Notes: generated by a model not told the origin, from the sequence alone. 64,000 bases of DNA from Pyxidicoccus trucidator (GCF_010894435.1 NZ_JAAIXZ010000001.1:650322-714321), one strand, 5' to 3'. Shown: positions 35,001 to 42,911, counted from the stretch's first letter. Numbers and translations are program-made.

Positions 35001-35353
35001 CGCTCAGCGCCGACTCCCTGGAAGCGCTGGGCCTGGCGTACCTGGACGCGCGCCAGTACGGAATCGCTCAGCTCACCCTGGGCCGCGTCACGGAATTGCA
35101 GGACACGCGGGCCTCGGCGCACAACGCGCTGGGCTGGGCGCTGCTCAACACGGGTGACGCCATGGGCGCGCGCGCCGCGTACGCCAAGGCGATGGACTCG
35201 GACCCCACCTACGACAAGGCGCGCCTCAACCTGGCCGCGCTGCGCTGCCGCTTCGGCGACGTGGACGGGGCCCGCCGCGAGCTGGCCGTCCTCAAGGATG
35301 TGAATACGCTCACCGGCGCCGACGTGGACGGAGGGTGGAAGGCGTGCAAGTGA
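32084..35353 (+). CDS. Large secreted TPR protein (GltD/NfsD-like)
   Basis: 1089 residues with a short signal segment (GLIAAALLAAAPGSP). Nearly the whole chain is TPR-like helical hairpins: AVQMYYRLLREYPDFKDGDQ near 120, LGDHFFDKADLVEAEKHYQA near 180, FNIARAYYEDGEYPKAAELF near 520, LGRHSAEAAAFGEAASWFEQ near 675, and a last repeat (LGWALLNTGDAMGARAAYAK) near 1020. Size and content match AgmU/GltD and NfsD, periplasmic TPR scaffolds of the gliding and spore-coat machines. Coupled by ATGA at its start and GTGA at its end. The 3.4-kb minus-strand open frame over it is a GC-bias shadow. Confidence 0.83.
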   Translation: MTGHLTGLIAAALLAAAPGSPGRAGPGANPIVSKAKERDEFVSKLKRDIFKVDRSIGETEKLISKSRNAPYLPDLQFRLAELYVEKSRYVYYLQVESRPEGASGAIVSPETRLMKQKAVQMYYRLLREYPDFKDGDQVTFYLAHEQRELGQFDEMLKTLGDLTRKFPNSPLRLEAEQILGDHFFDKADLVEAEKHYQAILEAPPSPVHDLARYKMGWIRVNQAKHAEAVTFFEAAAASAPLPGTDVKKALNVKREALLDLVYSYTEAKPPKGALNYFEKLSDSRATYSLALDKLGNRYFIKQQYEWAIPALRKLMEIQHDPELDLERGQKLYDAIKASKGKVMPEPEDLRFLVRAAVQSKTDPELAEVERKKHLVELEEMARDLSTLLHVAAQKKEEKDLYLRAAAAYEAYLGLFRPDQYVRPIMKNRAEALFAANAFPEAARQFEELAQYEAKAKDAKGEEEALNAALLAHFSTLKPEEAQKRNAFEVADARQAMKLLGAEFVSRYPQSGNALNVKFNIARAYYEDGEYPKAAELFTAFALTHPSHKEAAVAGNLALDSLRQVNDFKGLDETGKKFLSSPLPAAFRADVQKILTQSRAEALDELALASAQETGDVIQGLVKVADENKNSEIGEKALYGAFTAAREKRDMQAERELGAKLAQDYPKSQYLSDVLLTLGRHSAEAAAFGEAASWFEQVGQKLGGDFAAVDGWLAGARLRMALGEYKEAARNLEAAAEVSGARKSEVLVLLAETRLKQKDYTRAKTAADAALKLDARSAGAAAVLAQVQAATAPTAPADALIATLTKAVQGPNGQTEEAAKGLWYLGEILYRGYKDLPADKVEEKVAALQSLEGIYTQAAQLGYPEWAVASLWKLGLAYGHIADVVEGTPVPAGLSAAESQQFQAAVKEQVGPLKQRSDEAFKACLSRAESLEVFSAAVVGCRSRTETAALPVPQPGAPTQPGALEELRKKAERTLSADSLEALGLAYLDARQYGIAQLTLGRVTELQDTRASAHNALGWALLNTGDAMGARAAYAKAMDSDPTYDKARLNLAALRCRFGDVDGARRELAVLKDVNTLTGADVDGGWKACK

Positions 35354-35862
35354 GCCTCTTCGCTCCGCGCGCGGCGGCGCGGGCCCTGGCGCTCGGGGCC
35401 GTGCTCCTGGCCTCCGGCGGCTGCTCCTCCGAGGGCGGCGAGCTGGAGGGCAGCGCGTCCCCGCTCATGGACCTCCGCTACGAGCGCTCGGAGGCCCAGT
35501 GGTCTCCGGGCGAGCTGGCCATCAACTTCATCACCCCGCAGGGCGCGGGAGTGAACACGAAGCTGAAGGTCAGCGCCTTCGTGGGAGACATGATTCCCGA
35601 GGGCTACGTGGGCCCGCTGCAAATCAACCTGGCCGAGGTGCTGGAGGGCGGCGCGCAGCGCGGCGCCATTGGCCGCAGCGTGCTCGATGAGCCGGCGCGG
35701 ACCTTCCCCCAGCTGGAGGTCGGCATGCTGACCGTGGACGGCACGCCCGTCACCGCCGGCAGCCGGATTACCGGTGACTTCCACGTCACCTTCGTCAACG
35801 GCACGGACGTCTTTTCAGGCCGCACCATCTTCGGAAGCTTCGAGGCTACGGTCCAACAATGA
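35350..35862 (+). CDS. Operon lipoprotein, unknown function
   Basis: 170 residues. The GTG at 35350 overlaps the preceding stop (GTGA). The signal segment ends in the lipobox ASGGC. The mature protein is a compact beta-rich domain (ELAINFITPQGAGVNTKLKV, YVGPLQINLAEVLEGG, ITGDFHVTFVNGTDVFSGRT). No family recognised. Its stop overlaps the next ATG. The position suggests an outer-membrane lipoprotein subunit of the Glt/Nfs-like machine, analogous to GltK-type lipoproteins by location only. Confidence 0.78.
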   Translation: MSLFAPRAAARALALGAVLLASGGCSSEGGELEGSASPLMDLRYERSEAQWSPGELAINFITPQGAGVNTKLKVSAFVGDMIPEGYVGPLQINLAEVLEGGAQRGAIGRSVLDEPARTFPQLEVGMLTVDGTPVTAGSRITGDFHVTFVNGTDVFSGRTIFGSFEATVQQ

Positions 35863-36494
35863 AGCGCATTCTCCTGCTCACCCTGCCCCTCCTCGCCGCC
35901 TGCGGCCCGCGCTACGGCATGCGCGTGCCCGACTCGATGGAGAAGAAGCTGCCCTACGAGGCGCGCATCGAGCTGCTGGAGGCGGAGAACGACCTGGCGC
36001 TCGCCATCGACAAGGTCGACGAGGCCGACAACGAGATTGGCCGCGCTCGCGACAACATCCGCCGGGCCCGCTCCCGCCAGGAGGCGGCCGAGGACGAGGT
36101 GGACCGCGCCACCGACGAGGTGTCCCGCGAGGTGGCGAAGCTGGCCATCGACGAGTCCGAGGCCCGCGTGGAGTACCTGCGCGCCCGGCAGCGGCTCAGC
36201 GTGGGCCTGCGCGAGGTGGAGCGGCTGTCCCTGCGCTGCGCCTTCGCGAAGTTCGAGCTGGCCCGGCTCACCGTGGCCCGCAAGTCCAAGGTGGAGGGCA
36301 GCGAGCGGCTGGAGCCGAAGGAGTTCGAGGAGCAGCTGTCCGAGTGCGAGGCGGAGGTGAAGGAGGAGCGCGCCGACCTCGCCGAGGACGAGAAGGAGGA
36401 GAAGGCGGCGCGGGAGGCGTGGGAGGCGAAGAAGACCGCGCTCGCGAAGAAGACCTTCGACGCTCGCGCGAGTCCCTACGTGGAGAACCTATAA
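35859..36494 (+). CDS. Coiled-coil lipoprotein
   Basis: 211 residues. Signal peptide with lipobox LAAC. From about residue 35 to 200 the chain is an almost uninterrupted charged coiled coil (IELLEAENDLALAIDKVDEA; RARSRQEAAEDEVDRATDEV; ECEAEVKEERADLAEDEKEE), with one cysteine pair region near 125-160. It could form a rod reaching from the outer membrane into the periplasm. Coupled by ATGA to the preceding lipoprotein gene, and followed directly by the TPR gene with no spacer. Function is inferred from shape and context. Confidence 0.8.
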   Translation: MKRILLLTLPLLAACGPRYGMRVPDSMEKKLPYEARIELLEAENDLALAIDKVDEADNEIGRARDNIRRARSRQEAAEDEVDRATDEVSREVAKLAIDESEARVEYLRARQRLSVGLREVERLSLRCAFAKFELARLTVARKSKVEGSERLEPKEFEEQLSECEAEVKEERADLAEDEKEEKAAREAWEAKKTALAKKTFDARASPYVENL

Positions 36495-38420
36495 ATGTCG
36501 ACGACAGGCGGCTTCCTGGTCCTCCAGCTGCTCACGGCGCAGGCCCCCGGGCCGGACGCGGCGACCCTCGAGCGCACCGCCGCCGTGGAGAGCGCGCGCC
36601 TGGAGCAGTCCCCCGAGGACGCGGACGCGCTGTACCGGCTGGGCACGGCCTTCCTCCAGCTCAACAAGCCGAAGAAGGCGGTGGAGCCGCTGACGAAGCT
36701 GGTGGCGCTCGAGCCGGACCTGGTGCCGCCCAAGCTCGCCCTCGCCCGGGCGCTGCGACTCGCGGGGGACGCGGAGAAGGCGCGCACGGTGCTGGACACG
36801 GCCATCGCCGCCTTCCCCGAGGACTACACCCTGCGCGCCGAGCGAGGCCTGCTGGCGCGCGTGCTGGACGAGACGGACGTGGCCATCAGCCAGTACTCGG
36901 TGGCCTCGGAGCTGTCCCCGCAGGACGCGGAGCTGCGCTTCAACCTGGGCGAGGCCCTGCAGCGCGCCGGCCGCACGGACGACGCGATTGAGGCCTACCG
37001 CGAGGCGCTGAAGCTGGACGCCCGGCTCAACGTCGCCCGCGTCAACCTGGGCAAGGCGCTGGCGGAGAAGGGCCTCAACGCGGAGGCCAAGGAGACGCTG
37101 CGCGAGGCCACCCGCGAGAAGCTGGGCGACTCGGAGGCGCACTACAACCTGGGCGTCATCCTGATGCGGGAGAACGACCTGGACGGCGCCATCGCCGAGT
37201 ACCAGCGCACCCTCGCCGCCGACCCGAAGCACGAGCAGGCGCACAACAACCTGGGCGTGGCGCTGAACGAGAAGGGCGACCCGCGCAAGGCCACCGAGGC
37301 CTTCCTCAAGGCCATCTCCGCGGACCCGAAGTTCGCCGAGGCGCACTTCAACCTGGGGCTGGCGTACTTCCAGCTCGGCGACAACGTGCGCGCCACCAAG
37401 TCCTTCGAGAAGGCGCTGGTGCTGGAGCCGCGCCGCGCCAGCGGGCCGTACACGCAGCTGGGCCACCTGTACCTCGCGCAGGGCAAGAAGAAGCAGGCGG
37501 TGGTGGCCTTCCAGAAGGCGATTGAGAAGAGCACCGAGGACGGCCGGAAGACGACCGAGGCGTACCAGGGCCTCGCGCGGGCGTACCTGGGGCTGGGCAA
37601 GGCGGACGAGGCGGTGGCCACGCTGAAGACGGCGGTGGAGGCCTTCCCGAAGGACGCGAGCGCCCGGGCCGCCTATGGCGACGCGCTCAAGGCCAAGGGC
37701 GACCTGGACGGGGCCATTGCGCAGTACGAGGAAGTCGTGGCGCTGACGCCCACCGTGGAGAACCGGCTGGGGCTGGCGGACGCGTACTCGAAGAAGCGGG
37801 TGAGCGCGAAGGCGCGGCCGATATACGAGGCGCTGCTCAAGGAAGAGCCGGGCAACCGCGTGGCGCAGCTCGCGCTGGCGGACCTGCTGCTGGCCATGGG
37901 CGACTACGTGACGGCGGAAGGCCTGCTGAAGCCGAAGGAGGGCGAGGAGCCCGACACGGCGGCGCTGGCGCGGCTGGGCATCATCCACTCGCGGCGCGGC
38001 CGGCCGGACCTGGCGGTGACGGAGCTGGAGGCGGTGGCCGCGAAGGACCCGGCGCAGTTGGAGGCCCGGGCCGAGCTGGGCTTCATCTATCTGCGCGGCG
38101 GCGACGGCGCGAAGGCGAAGAAGGTGCTGACGGCCGTGCTGGCGGTGGAGCCGCGCAACGCGCTGGGGCTGCTGTACCTGGGTCATGCGCTGTACCAGCA
38201 GGGCAACACGAAGGACGCGGAGAAGTCCTTCCGGGGCTCCGCGCAGGTGGACCCGAACTTCGCCGAGCCTCACAACGCGCTCGGGCAATTGCTGGAGGCC
38301 GCGAAGCGTCTGGACGAGGCGAAGCAGTCCTACGAGACGGCGCTGAAGCTCCAGCCGGACCACGCGGACGCGAAGGCGGCCCTCCAGCGGATGACGACGG
38401 CGGCGGCTCCGACGCCGTAG
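36495..38420 (+). CDS. TPR protein (GltE-like position)
   Basis: 641 residues, about 15 classical 34-residue TPRs, for example ALYRLGTAFLQLNKPKKAVE near 46, AELRFNLGEALQRAGRTDDA near 140, AHYNLGVILMRENDLDGAIA near 215 and ALGLLYLGHALYQQGNTKDA near 555. The N-terminus (STTGGFLVLQLLTAQAPG) is a weak, short export signal without a clear lipobox, unlike GltE/AglT, which is a lipoprotein. ATG follows the preceding TAA with no gap. Last gene of the operon, ahead of a hairpin at 38436-38454. Confidence 0.8.
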   Translation: MSTTGGFLVLQLLTAQAPGPDAATLERTAAVESARLEQSPEDADALYRLGTAFLQLNKPKKAVEPLTKLVALEPDLVPPKLALARALRLAGDAEKARTVLDTAIAAFPEDYTLRAERGLLARVLDETDVAISQYSVASELSPQDAELRFNLGEALQRAGRTDDAIEAYREALKLDARLNVARVNLGKALAEKGLNAEAKETLREATREKLGDSEAHYNLGVILMRENDLDGAIAEYQRTLAADPKHEQAHNNLGVALNEKGDPRKATEAFLKAISADPKFAEAHFNLGLAYFQLGDNVRATKSFEKALVLEPRRASGPYTQLGHLYLAQGKKKQAVVAFQKAIEKSTEDGRKTTEAYQGLARAYLGLGKADEAVATLKTAVEAFPKDASARAAYGDALKAKGDLDGAIAQYEEVVALTPTVENRLGLADAYSKKRVSAKARPIYEALLKEEPGNRVAQLALADLLLAMGDYVTAEGLLKPKEGEEPDTAALARLGIIHSRRGRPDLAVTELEAVAAKDPAQLEARAELGFIYLRGGDGAKAKKVLTAVLAVEPRNALGLLYLGHALYQQGNTKDAEKSFRGSAQVDPNFAEPHNALGQLLEAAKRLDEAKQSYETALKLQPDHADAKAALQRMTTAAAPTP

Positions 38421-38435
38421 TCCTTGAGGGGCGTT

Positions 38436-38454
38436 GGCGGCGTCACGCGCCGCC
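38436..38454 (+). terminator. Hairpin at the end of the Glt/Nfs-like operon
   Basis: GGCGGCG and CGCCGCC form a perfect 7-bp stem around TCACG, 15 bases after the stop at 38420. The convergent gene's stop is at 38592. Terminator role inferred; no U-tract. Confidence 0.45.
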
Positions 38455-38591
38455 TTCGCCAGCCCGGCCCGGAGTCGAAGCAGGCGCCATCAAGCCACAC
38501 CAGTGCGGTAAGGCACCAGGCTCGCGCATTCGGCCAGCGACTCAGCGCCGACAGTGCCGCACCCGGCGAACTGCCGCCGCTCCAAGCGCCT

Positions 38592-39440
38592 TCAGCCCTG
38601 CACGCCCAGCAGCACCGCTCCCACGGCGACGAGCGCCGCGCCCGTGAGCTGCCGCCGCTCCAGCCGCTCACCTTGAAGCGCGGCGAGCGCCAGCGCGAAG
38701 GTGATGGAGGTATTGCGCAGCGTCAGCACCGCGCCCGCGCCGCTGCTGCCCAGCGCGGACAGCAGGAGCGCGAAGGACAGCGTGCAGATGATGCCCGTGA
38801 AGATGACGAGCCCGGGGCGCACCAGCGCCTCGCGCTTGAGCGTGGCCCACCCGAGCTTCCGCGCCCGCTCCAGGACGAGCACCGGCAGCGCGACGAGGAG
38901 CCCCGTGGCGAAGAGGGCCGGCGGCTGCGCGCCCTCTCCGAGCGCCAGCTTGTAGGCGAGGTGATAGCCGGCGATGCATACGGCGGCCAGCGCGGCCCAT
39001 GCAACGCCCGTGGCCGCCGGCCCCGAGGGACGGGACAGGTTCATCACCACCAGTCCCACGCCCAGCAGCGCCGCGCCGGACACCATCCACACCGACACCG
39101 CCTCGCCCAGCCACAGCACGGACACCGGCCACACCAGCAACATGGCGCCACCGCGAGACACCGTGTACGCGAGCCCCAGCGGCGCCTGCTTCAGCGCCCG
39201 GGACAGCGCCGCCAGGTAGATGCTCTCGCACGCCCCTGCCCCCAGCGCCCACGCGAGGCCACGTGCCGTGGGAAAGGCCTGCCCCTGCATCCCGAGCGTC
39301 CACAGCCCACCGCCCACCACGGCGACGCAGATGACGCTCACCACGCCGACCTCGGGGTTCGGGTGCCGCTTGAGCAGCGCGTTCCACGATGCGTGGAAGA
39401 ACGCGGACGACAGCACCAGCACCAGCGCGACGGTCTCCAA
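38592..39440 (-). CDS. DMT-superfamily (EamA) transporter
   Basis: 282 residues, about ten hydrophobic helices in two EamA-like halves (for example GVVSVICVAVVGGGLWTLGM, MLLVWPVSVLWLGEAVSVWM, LVIFTGIICTLSFALLLSAL). The motif region ACESIYLAALSRALKQAPLG and the C-terminal GERLERRQLTGAALVAVG are typical of the drug/metabolite transporter family. The TTG at 39440 follows GGAGGAG with five bases of spacing; no upstream ATG gives a sensible protein, since that region is repetitive and out of frame between units. Substrate unknown; an exporter of metabolites or amino acids is the usual role. Confidence 0.85.
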   Translation of the reverse strand: METVALVLVLSSAFFHASWNALLKRHPNPEVGVVSVICVAVVGGGLWTLGMQGQAFPTARGLAWALGAGACESIYLAALSRALKQAPLGLAYTVSRGGAMLLVWPVSVLWLGEAVSVWMVSGAALLGVGLVVMNLSRPSGPAATGVAWAALAAVCIAGYHLAYKLALGEGAQPPALFATGLLVALPVLVLERARKLGWATLKREALVRPGLVIFTGIICTLSFALLLSALGSSGAGAVLTLRNTSITFALALAALQGERLERRQLTGAALVAVGAVLLGVQG

Positions 39441-39568
39441 CGAGGCTCCTCCACGGCGACGGAGGCCCGTGTCTAACGCGGCTGTGTCCTCCGTGCAGGC
39501 CCCTTGCGTCCCCGGGAGGGAGCCGGTCCGCCGACGTGGTGTGCGGGACATAGGGAGCGGATGGCATT

Positions 39569-39805
39569 CCACCGACCTCACGCTCGGGACGCAGGGTCCG
39601 GCTGCCGCTCCACCGACCTCGCCATCGGGACTCCGGGTCCGGCTGGCGCTCCACCGACCTCACGCTCGGGACGCCGGGTCCGGCTGGCGCTCCACCGACC
39701 TCACGCTCGGGACGCCGGGTCTGGATGCCGCTCCACCGACCTCGCGCTCGGGACGCCGGGTCTGGATGCCGAGCCACCGACCTCACCATCGGGACTCGGG
39801 GAGCG
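39569..39805. repeat. 41-bp tandem repeat, five full copies and one partial
   Basis: Copies begin at 39569, 39610, 39651, 39692, 39733 and 39774, exactly 41 bp apart. Each opens with CCACCGACCT and has a TCGGGAC core; variation falls in a few columns (CACGCTC or GCCATC before the core, CCGGCTGG or CTGGATGC near the end). There are no spacers, so it is not a CRISPR array. It stands upstream of the TTG start of the minus-strand transporter gene. Confidence 0.92.
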
Positions 39806-39902
39806 AAGGGGCTCGGTGGCGCCTCGCGGGAGCGGCCGGAGACCGACCCAAGTCCCCGTGAGCCCGCACTCCACCGGGTCCCCGGGACGGTCCGGGAGCG
39901 TG

Positions 39903-39958
39903 CTGTTCGGAAATGTCGGGGGGTTTGTGCCGCGAAATGTCCCGACATTTCCGAACAG
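39903..39958. repeat. Perfect 18-bp inverted repeat with a nested 8-bp palindrome
   Basis: CTGTTCGGAAATGTCGGG (39903-39920) is the exact reverse complement of 39941-39958, with a 20-base loop. The loop itself carries GAAATGTC, which can pair instead with the 3' arm (GAAATGTC-CC-GACATTTC). The AAATGTC word occurs three times. It may be an operator, a structured RNA or a terminator; it has no T-tract. Confidence 0.85.
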
Positions 39959-40115
39959 GACGCCTTCAGTCCCGGCCTACGCGGCACCAATTCAACCGGG
40001 TCCTTGTCGAGGGCGGACCTGCTGGCTTGTCGAGTTCGCCGTCCACCGGGAGCTGCGCCGCCCACGTCACCGCACCTGCGACAATCCCTCTCCCGATTCG
40101 AGCCGCGGCCACGCG

Positions 40116-40985
40116 TCAGGGCAGTGGCTCTCCGGTGTCGCTGGCGGGCGCGGGGGCTTCCTCGCCCATCATGAGCGCGGGCGACAACGGCGGGCCATCA
40201 GGCACGGGGCGCGGCGCGGCGGCGGGCATGCGTCCGAAGGCGTAGTGCTCCTCCGCGTGAGCGCCGAAGGACGCGCCCTCGACATGCGCCACCAGCACCA
40301 GGTCCTCGGTGGGCCGGGCTCCGGTCGCGAACGTGACGACGTACGCCACGGTGCGGACGTCGCCACCCGGGCCCTCGGGCACGATGAAGTCCGAGGGGCC
40401 CTCGACGAGCGCCGCGCCGCGAGGCAGGGAGATGCGCACCTCCACCGGAGCGCCGAAGCCCATCCGCCGCTCCACCTCGGCCAGGAGCCGCACATGCCCG
40501 GAGGAGGTCTCCACCACCGTCCAGCCCACACGCATGGGCGCGGGGATGCGAGCGGTGAGTCCCGACATCGAAGCATCCCGAGCATGCGCCTCGGCGTGGT
40601 CCTCGGGCGCGGTCACCTCTGTCGGCCCGGCATCCTCCGCGCCTACGTCGCCACCCCATGCCGGGTGCTGCTTCGCCCGAGCCTGAGTGGACCGCACGTC
40701 CCGCTCGCGTCGAGCGATGGAGGAGCCCGGAACCTCGGGAGCCACGGTCACCACGGGCTCAAGAGGCCGCGCAGCCACCGGCGGTGTCGCCCGCGGAATG
40801 ACGGTTCCTTCCGCGCCCACCCGGGCCCGGACCTTGTCTCGTTGGGAGAACGGAGGCGGCGGCTCCGGCCGCTTTCGAGACCTGCCCCGGACGCGCTCCA
40901 CGCCGGAGGCCACGCCCGCCGAGAGCGCTCCCGCCAGCGCGAGGGCCAGCACCACTCCCGCGATTCTCCGTCGCGTCAGGAGCAC
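40116..40985 (-). CDS. Single-pass membrane protein with periplasmic domain, unknown function
   Basis: 289 residues from the GTG at 40985. A short basic start (LLTRRR) leads into a membrane helix (GVVLALALAGALSAGVASGV), a proline/arginine-rich and acidic linker (to about 160), and a C-terminal beta-rich domain (PMRVGWTVVETSSGHVRLLA; FGAPVEVRISLPRGAALVEG). No family recognised. The start-codon region itself matches the adjacent 80-bp repeat array, which runs directly into the gene, so the true start is uncertain; an ATG at 41123 would add a repeat-derived N-terminus and is unlikely. Confidence 0.65.
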   Translation of the reverse strand: MLLTRRRIAGVVLALALAGALSAGVASGVERVRGRSRKRPEPPPPFSQRDKVRARVGAEGTVIPRATPPVAARPLEPVVTVAPEVPGSSIARRERDVRSTQARAKQHPAWGGDVGAEDAGPTEVTAPEDHAEAHARDASMSGLTARIPAPMRVGWTVVETSSGHVRLLAEVERRMGFGAPVEVRISLPRGAALVEGPSDFIVPEGPGGDVRTVAYVVTFATGARPTEDLVLVAHVEGASFGAHAEEHYAFGRMPAAAPRPVPDGPPLSPALMMGEEAPAPASDTGEPLP

Positions 40986-41235
40986 CGGGGCGCCTCGTGA
41001 AAGGAGCACGAACACCCCGAGGACACCGAACACCCACGGACATGGAGGCTTCGCATCAGACGCATCAGGACACCTCCGGGAAGGCGCACGAACACCCCGA
41101 GGGCACCGAGCACCCACGGACATGGAGGCTTCGCATCAGGAGCACCGAGACACCTCGAGGAAGGCGCACGAACACCCCGAGGGCACCGGGCACCCATGGA
41201 CATGGAGGCTTCGCATCAGACGCATCAGGACACCT
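40981..41235. repeat. 80-bp tandem repeat abutting a gene start
   Basis: Three copies begin at 41001, 41081 and 41161 with AAGG(A/C)GCACGAACACCCCGA, and each contains CATGGAGGCTTCGCATCAG (41041, 41121, 41201). A fourth, partial copy (40981-41000, AGCACCGGGGCGCCTCGTGA) covers the GTG start of the minus-strand gene. Copies differ by a few substitutions. Eighty is not a multiple of three, so the array is not a coding repeat. Confidence 0.9.
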
Positions 41236-41273
41236 CACATACGGGGCACGGCTTCATCGCAGTCACCGAACGC

Positions 41274-42911
41274 TCACCGGCACAGCGGGGAATGACTCGG
41301 GTACGGGTAGGCGACGGCAGGCTCGGTGGCGAGGTCCATCACCGACCGTGGGAAGCCCCGACACATCAGCGCGTCCAGGAAGTCCGCCAGGCACGGCGCG
41401 GAGCTGTCCGTCTGTTCCACGTCCACCATCTTCCCGTCCTCCATCCGCCAGCGGTGGCGCAGGTAGCCACGTGCCCACGGCGCGGCCTTCATCGCGGGCG
41501 CGGCGAGCGCGTCGTACAGCGGCTGCCGTGACGGCGTGCCCCGGCCGAGCCGGTAGAGGATGGCGGCCACCTCGTTCTCGTCGATGCGCTGGAGCAGGCC
41601 CTCCTCGGGTCTCGGCCGAGACCACGAGCCCGTCGCGGGCTCGCGCGTCTCCAGGTCCACCCAGAACATCGTCCCGCCCTGCCTGTCGTAATAGCGCGGG
41701 CTGTTGCGCACGTCCGCGCTGAACCACGTGGCCCACCCCTCGCTCCACGCCTGTCCCGGGAAGGTGGGCACGCCGACGAAGTGGGGACCGCCCTCCTCGG
41801 GGCTGCTGCCATGGCTGGCCATCACCCAGTGCCCCAGCTCGTGAAGCACCATGGCCTCGGACCACCAGGCCGCATCGCCGTCGCCGGGCAGCCACACCTG
41901 CGCCTCCCACCGCCGCCCCGCCGCCGTCACCGCCCTGGGCGAGAAGCACGCGCCACAGGACCACGTGGTGCCAAAGCCCAGCCACGCCACCACCGGCAGG
42001 CCCGGCTTCCCGTACCGCTCCCGAGCCCGGTGCCACGCCACTCGCAGCGCATCGAACACGGCCGCCGCTCCCGAGCCATCCGACTCGTGGAGGGTGAACA
42101 CCGGCCGCTCCACCAGCGCCCGCGCCGAGCGCGACCAGCTCCAGATTCGCGCCGACGCGCCGGGCGCCGCCGGCACGCGCTGCGCACCGGAGAGCGCGGG
42201 GTCCGCCACCGCGTAGTCAATCGTGGCGGAACTGCCCCGCCCGGCCGCGTAGACGACGATGCGGTCCCGCTCCTGCAATCCGGCCGGCACCTTCACCGTG
42301 AAGTGCCCGTCGAAGTCCGTCACCTCCATGTCCACCAGCGTCTCGCCCCGGTAGGACGCGATGAGGAAGCCCGCCGCTGGCACCAGCTCCGCCTCGGGCG
42401 TCCAGTCGCGGAACGCGGCATCCGGCCGACGGCGCGCATAGCGCACGTTGCCGCTCAGCGTGCTCCCCGGTGAGCCACACCACCCCCGGCGGCCTTCCTC
42501 CACACAGCCCGCCACGCACTCGCGCGAGCGCCAGCGCCCGTCAGTGCACGTCTCCAGCTCCCCGGAGCCCGCGCAGCGGGTGACCCCATCCACGCACGCC
42601 GCTCCCTCCACGCACCGGGCGCCGTCCGCCTCCTCCACGCACGCCTCACCCGCCTCGCAGTCCTCGCGCAGGGGCATGCCCAGCAGGCACCGCTCCACCA
42701 CCCGGGAGCCCAGACACCGGCCTCCCTCGGGCAGGGACGAGCAGTCACCCGCGGCGCGCAGGGCCTCGTCCGGAGCGTCGGAGCAGGCCCGCTCAAGGCA
42801 CTCGACGTCGCCCTCCGCGCACGCCTCCTCGCAGGGCGCATGGCCCTGTCCTGACCCGCAGGCCAGCAGGAGCAGCACCAGGACCCAGGACGCCCGCCAC
42901 TCGAAACGCAA
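41274..42911 (-). CDS. Zinc-metallopeptidase-like lipoprotein
   Basis: 545 residues. Lipobox LLLLAC. Residues about 25-165 form a cysteine-rich region (C-x-x-x-C spacing in CEEACAEGDVECLERACSD and a CLLGMPLREDCEAGEACVEE cluster). A carboxypeptidase-regulatory-like beta domain follows (TLSGNVRYARRRPDA...DFDGHFTVKVPAGL). The catalytic-like part has HELGHWVMASH (HExxH) with SEGWATWF further on, whose glutamate could be the third zinc ligand, as in gluzincins. It is probably an extracellular protease anchored at the surface. The start is a TTG at 42911 with GGAGG ten bases upstream; no ATG or GTG fits better. Substrate unknown. Confidence 0.75.
   Translation of the reverse strand: MRFEWRASWVLVLLLLACGSGQGHAPCEEACAEGDVECLERACSDAPDEALRAAGDCSSLPEGGRCLGSRVVERCLLGMPLREDCEAGEACVEEADGARCVEGAACVDGVTRCAGSGELETCTDGRWRSRECVAGCVEEGRRGWCGSPGSTLSGNVRYARRRPDAAFRDWTPEAELVPAAGFLIASYRGETLVDMEVTDFDGHFTVKVPAGLQERDRIVVYAAGRGSSATIDYAVADPALSGAQRVPAAPGASARIWSWSRSARALVERPVFTLHESDGSGAAAVFDALRVAWHRARERYGKPGLPVVAWLGFGTTWSCGACFSPRAVTAAGRRWEAQVWLPGDGDAAWWSEAMVLHELGHWVMASHGSSPEEGGPHFVGVPTFPGQAWSEGWATWFSADVRNSPRYYDRQGGTMFWVDLETREPATGSWSRPRPEEGLLQRIDENEVAAILYRLGRGTPSRQPLYDALAAPAMKAAPWARGYLRHRWRMEDGKMVDVEQTDSSAPCLADFLDALMCRGFPRSVMDLATEPAVAYPYPSHSPLCR

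Larger units (their letters stand above)
39441..40115. other. Gene-free stretch holding a tandem array and a long inverted repeat
   Basis: No convincing gene: open frames here run through a 41-bp array whose unit is not a multiple of three. The stretch holds the array (39569-39805) and a perfect 18-bp inverted repeat (39903-39958). The remainder shows nothing I can name. The DMT transporter's promoter should lie in it. Confidence 0.7.

Noticed and set aside
31742..35122. A 1126-codon minus-strand open frame
   Set aside because: It lies opposite a large, well-supported TPR gene; its composition (R, H, L, V, G rich) is typical of the antisense of GC-rich coding sequence, and it has no domain.
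39569..39805. CRISPR array interpretation of the 41-bp repeat
   Set aside because: Copies are directly adjacent with no spacers, and no cas genes are in the window.
38668..40065. A long minus-strand frame running through the 41-bp array
   Set aside because: The repeat unit shifts frame from copy to copy, the transporter occupies the other frame, and no protein similarity is seen.
40997..41722. Plus-strand frame over the 80-bp array encoding H, P and R-rich sequence
   Set aside because: The unit is not a multiple of three, the frame is repeat-derived, and it runs opposite the metallopeptidase-like gene.
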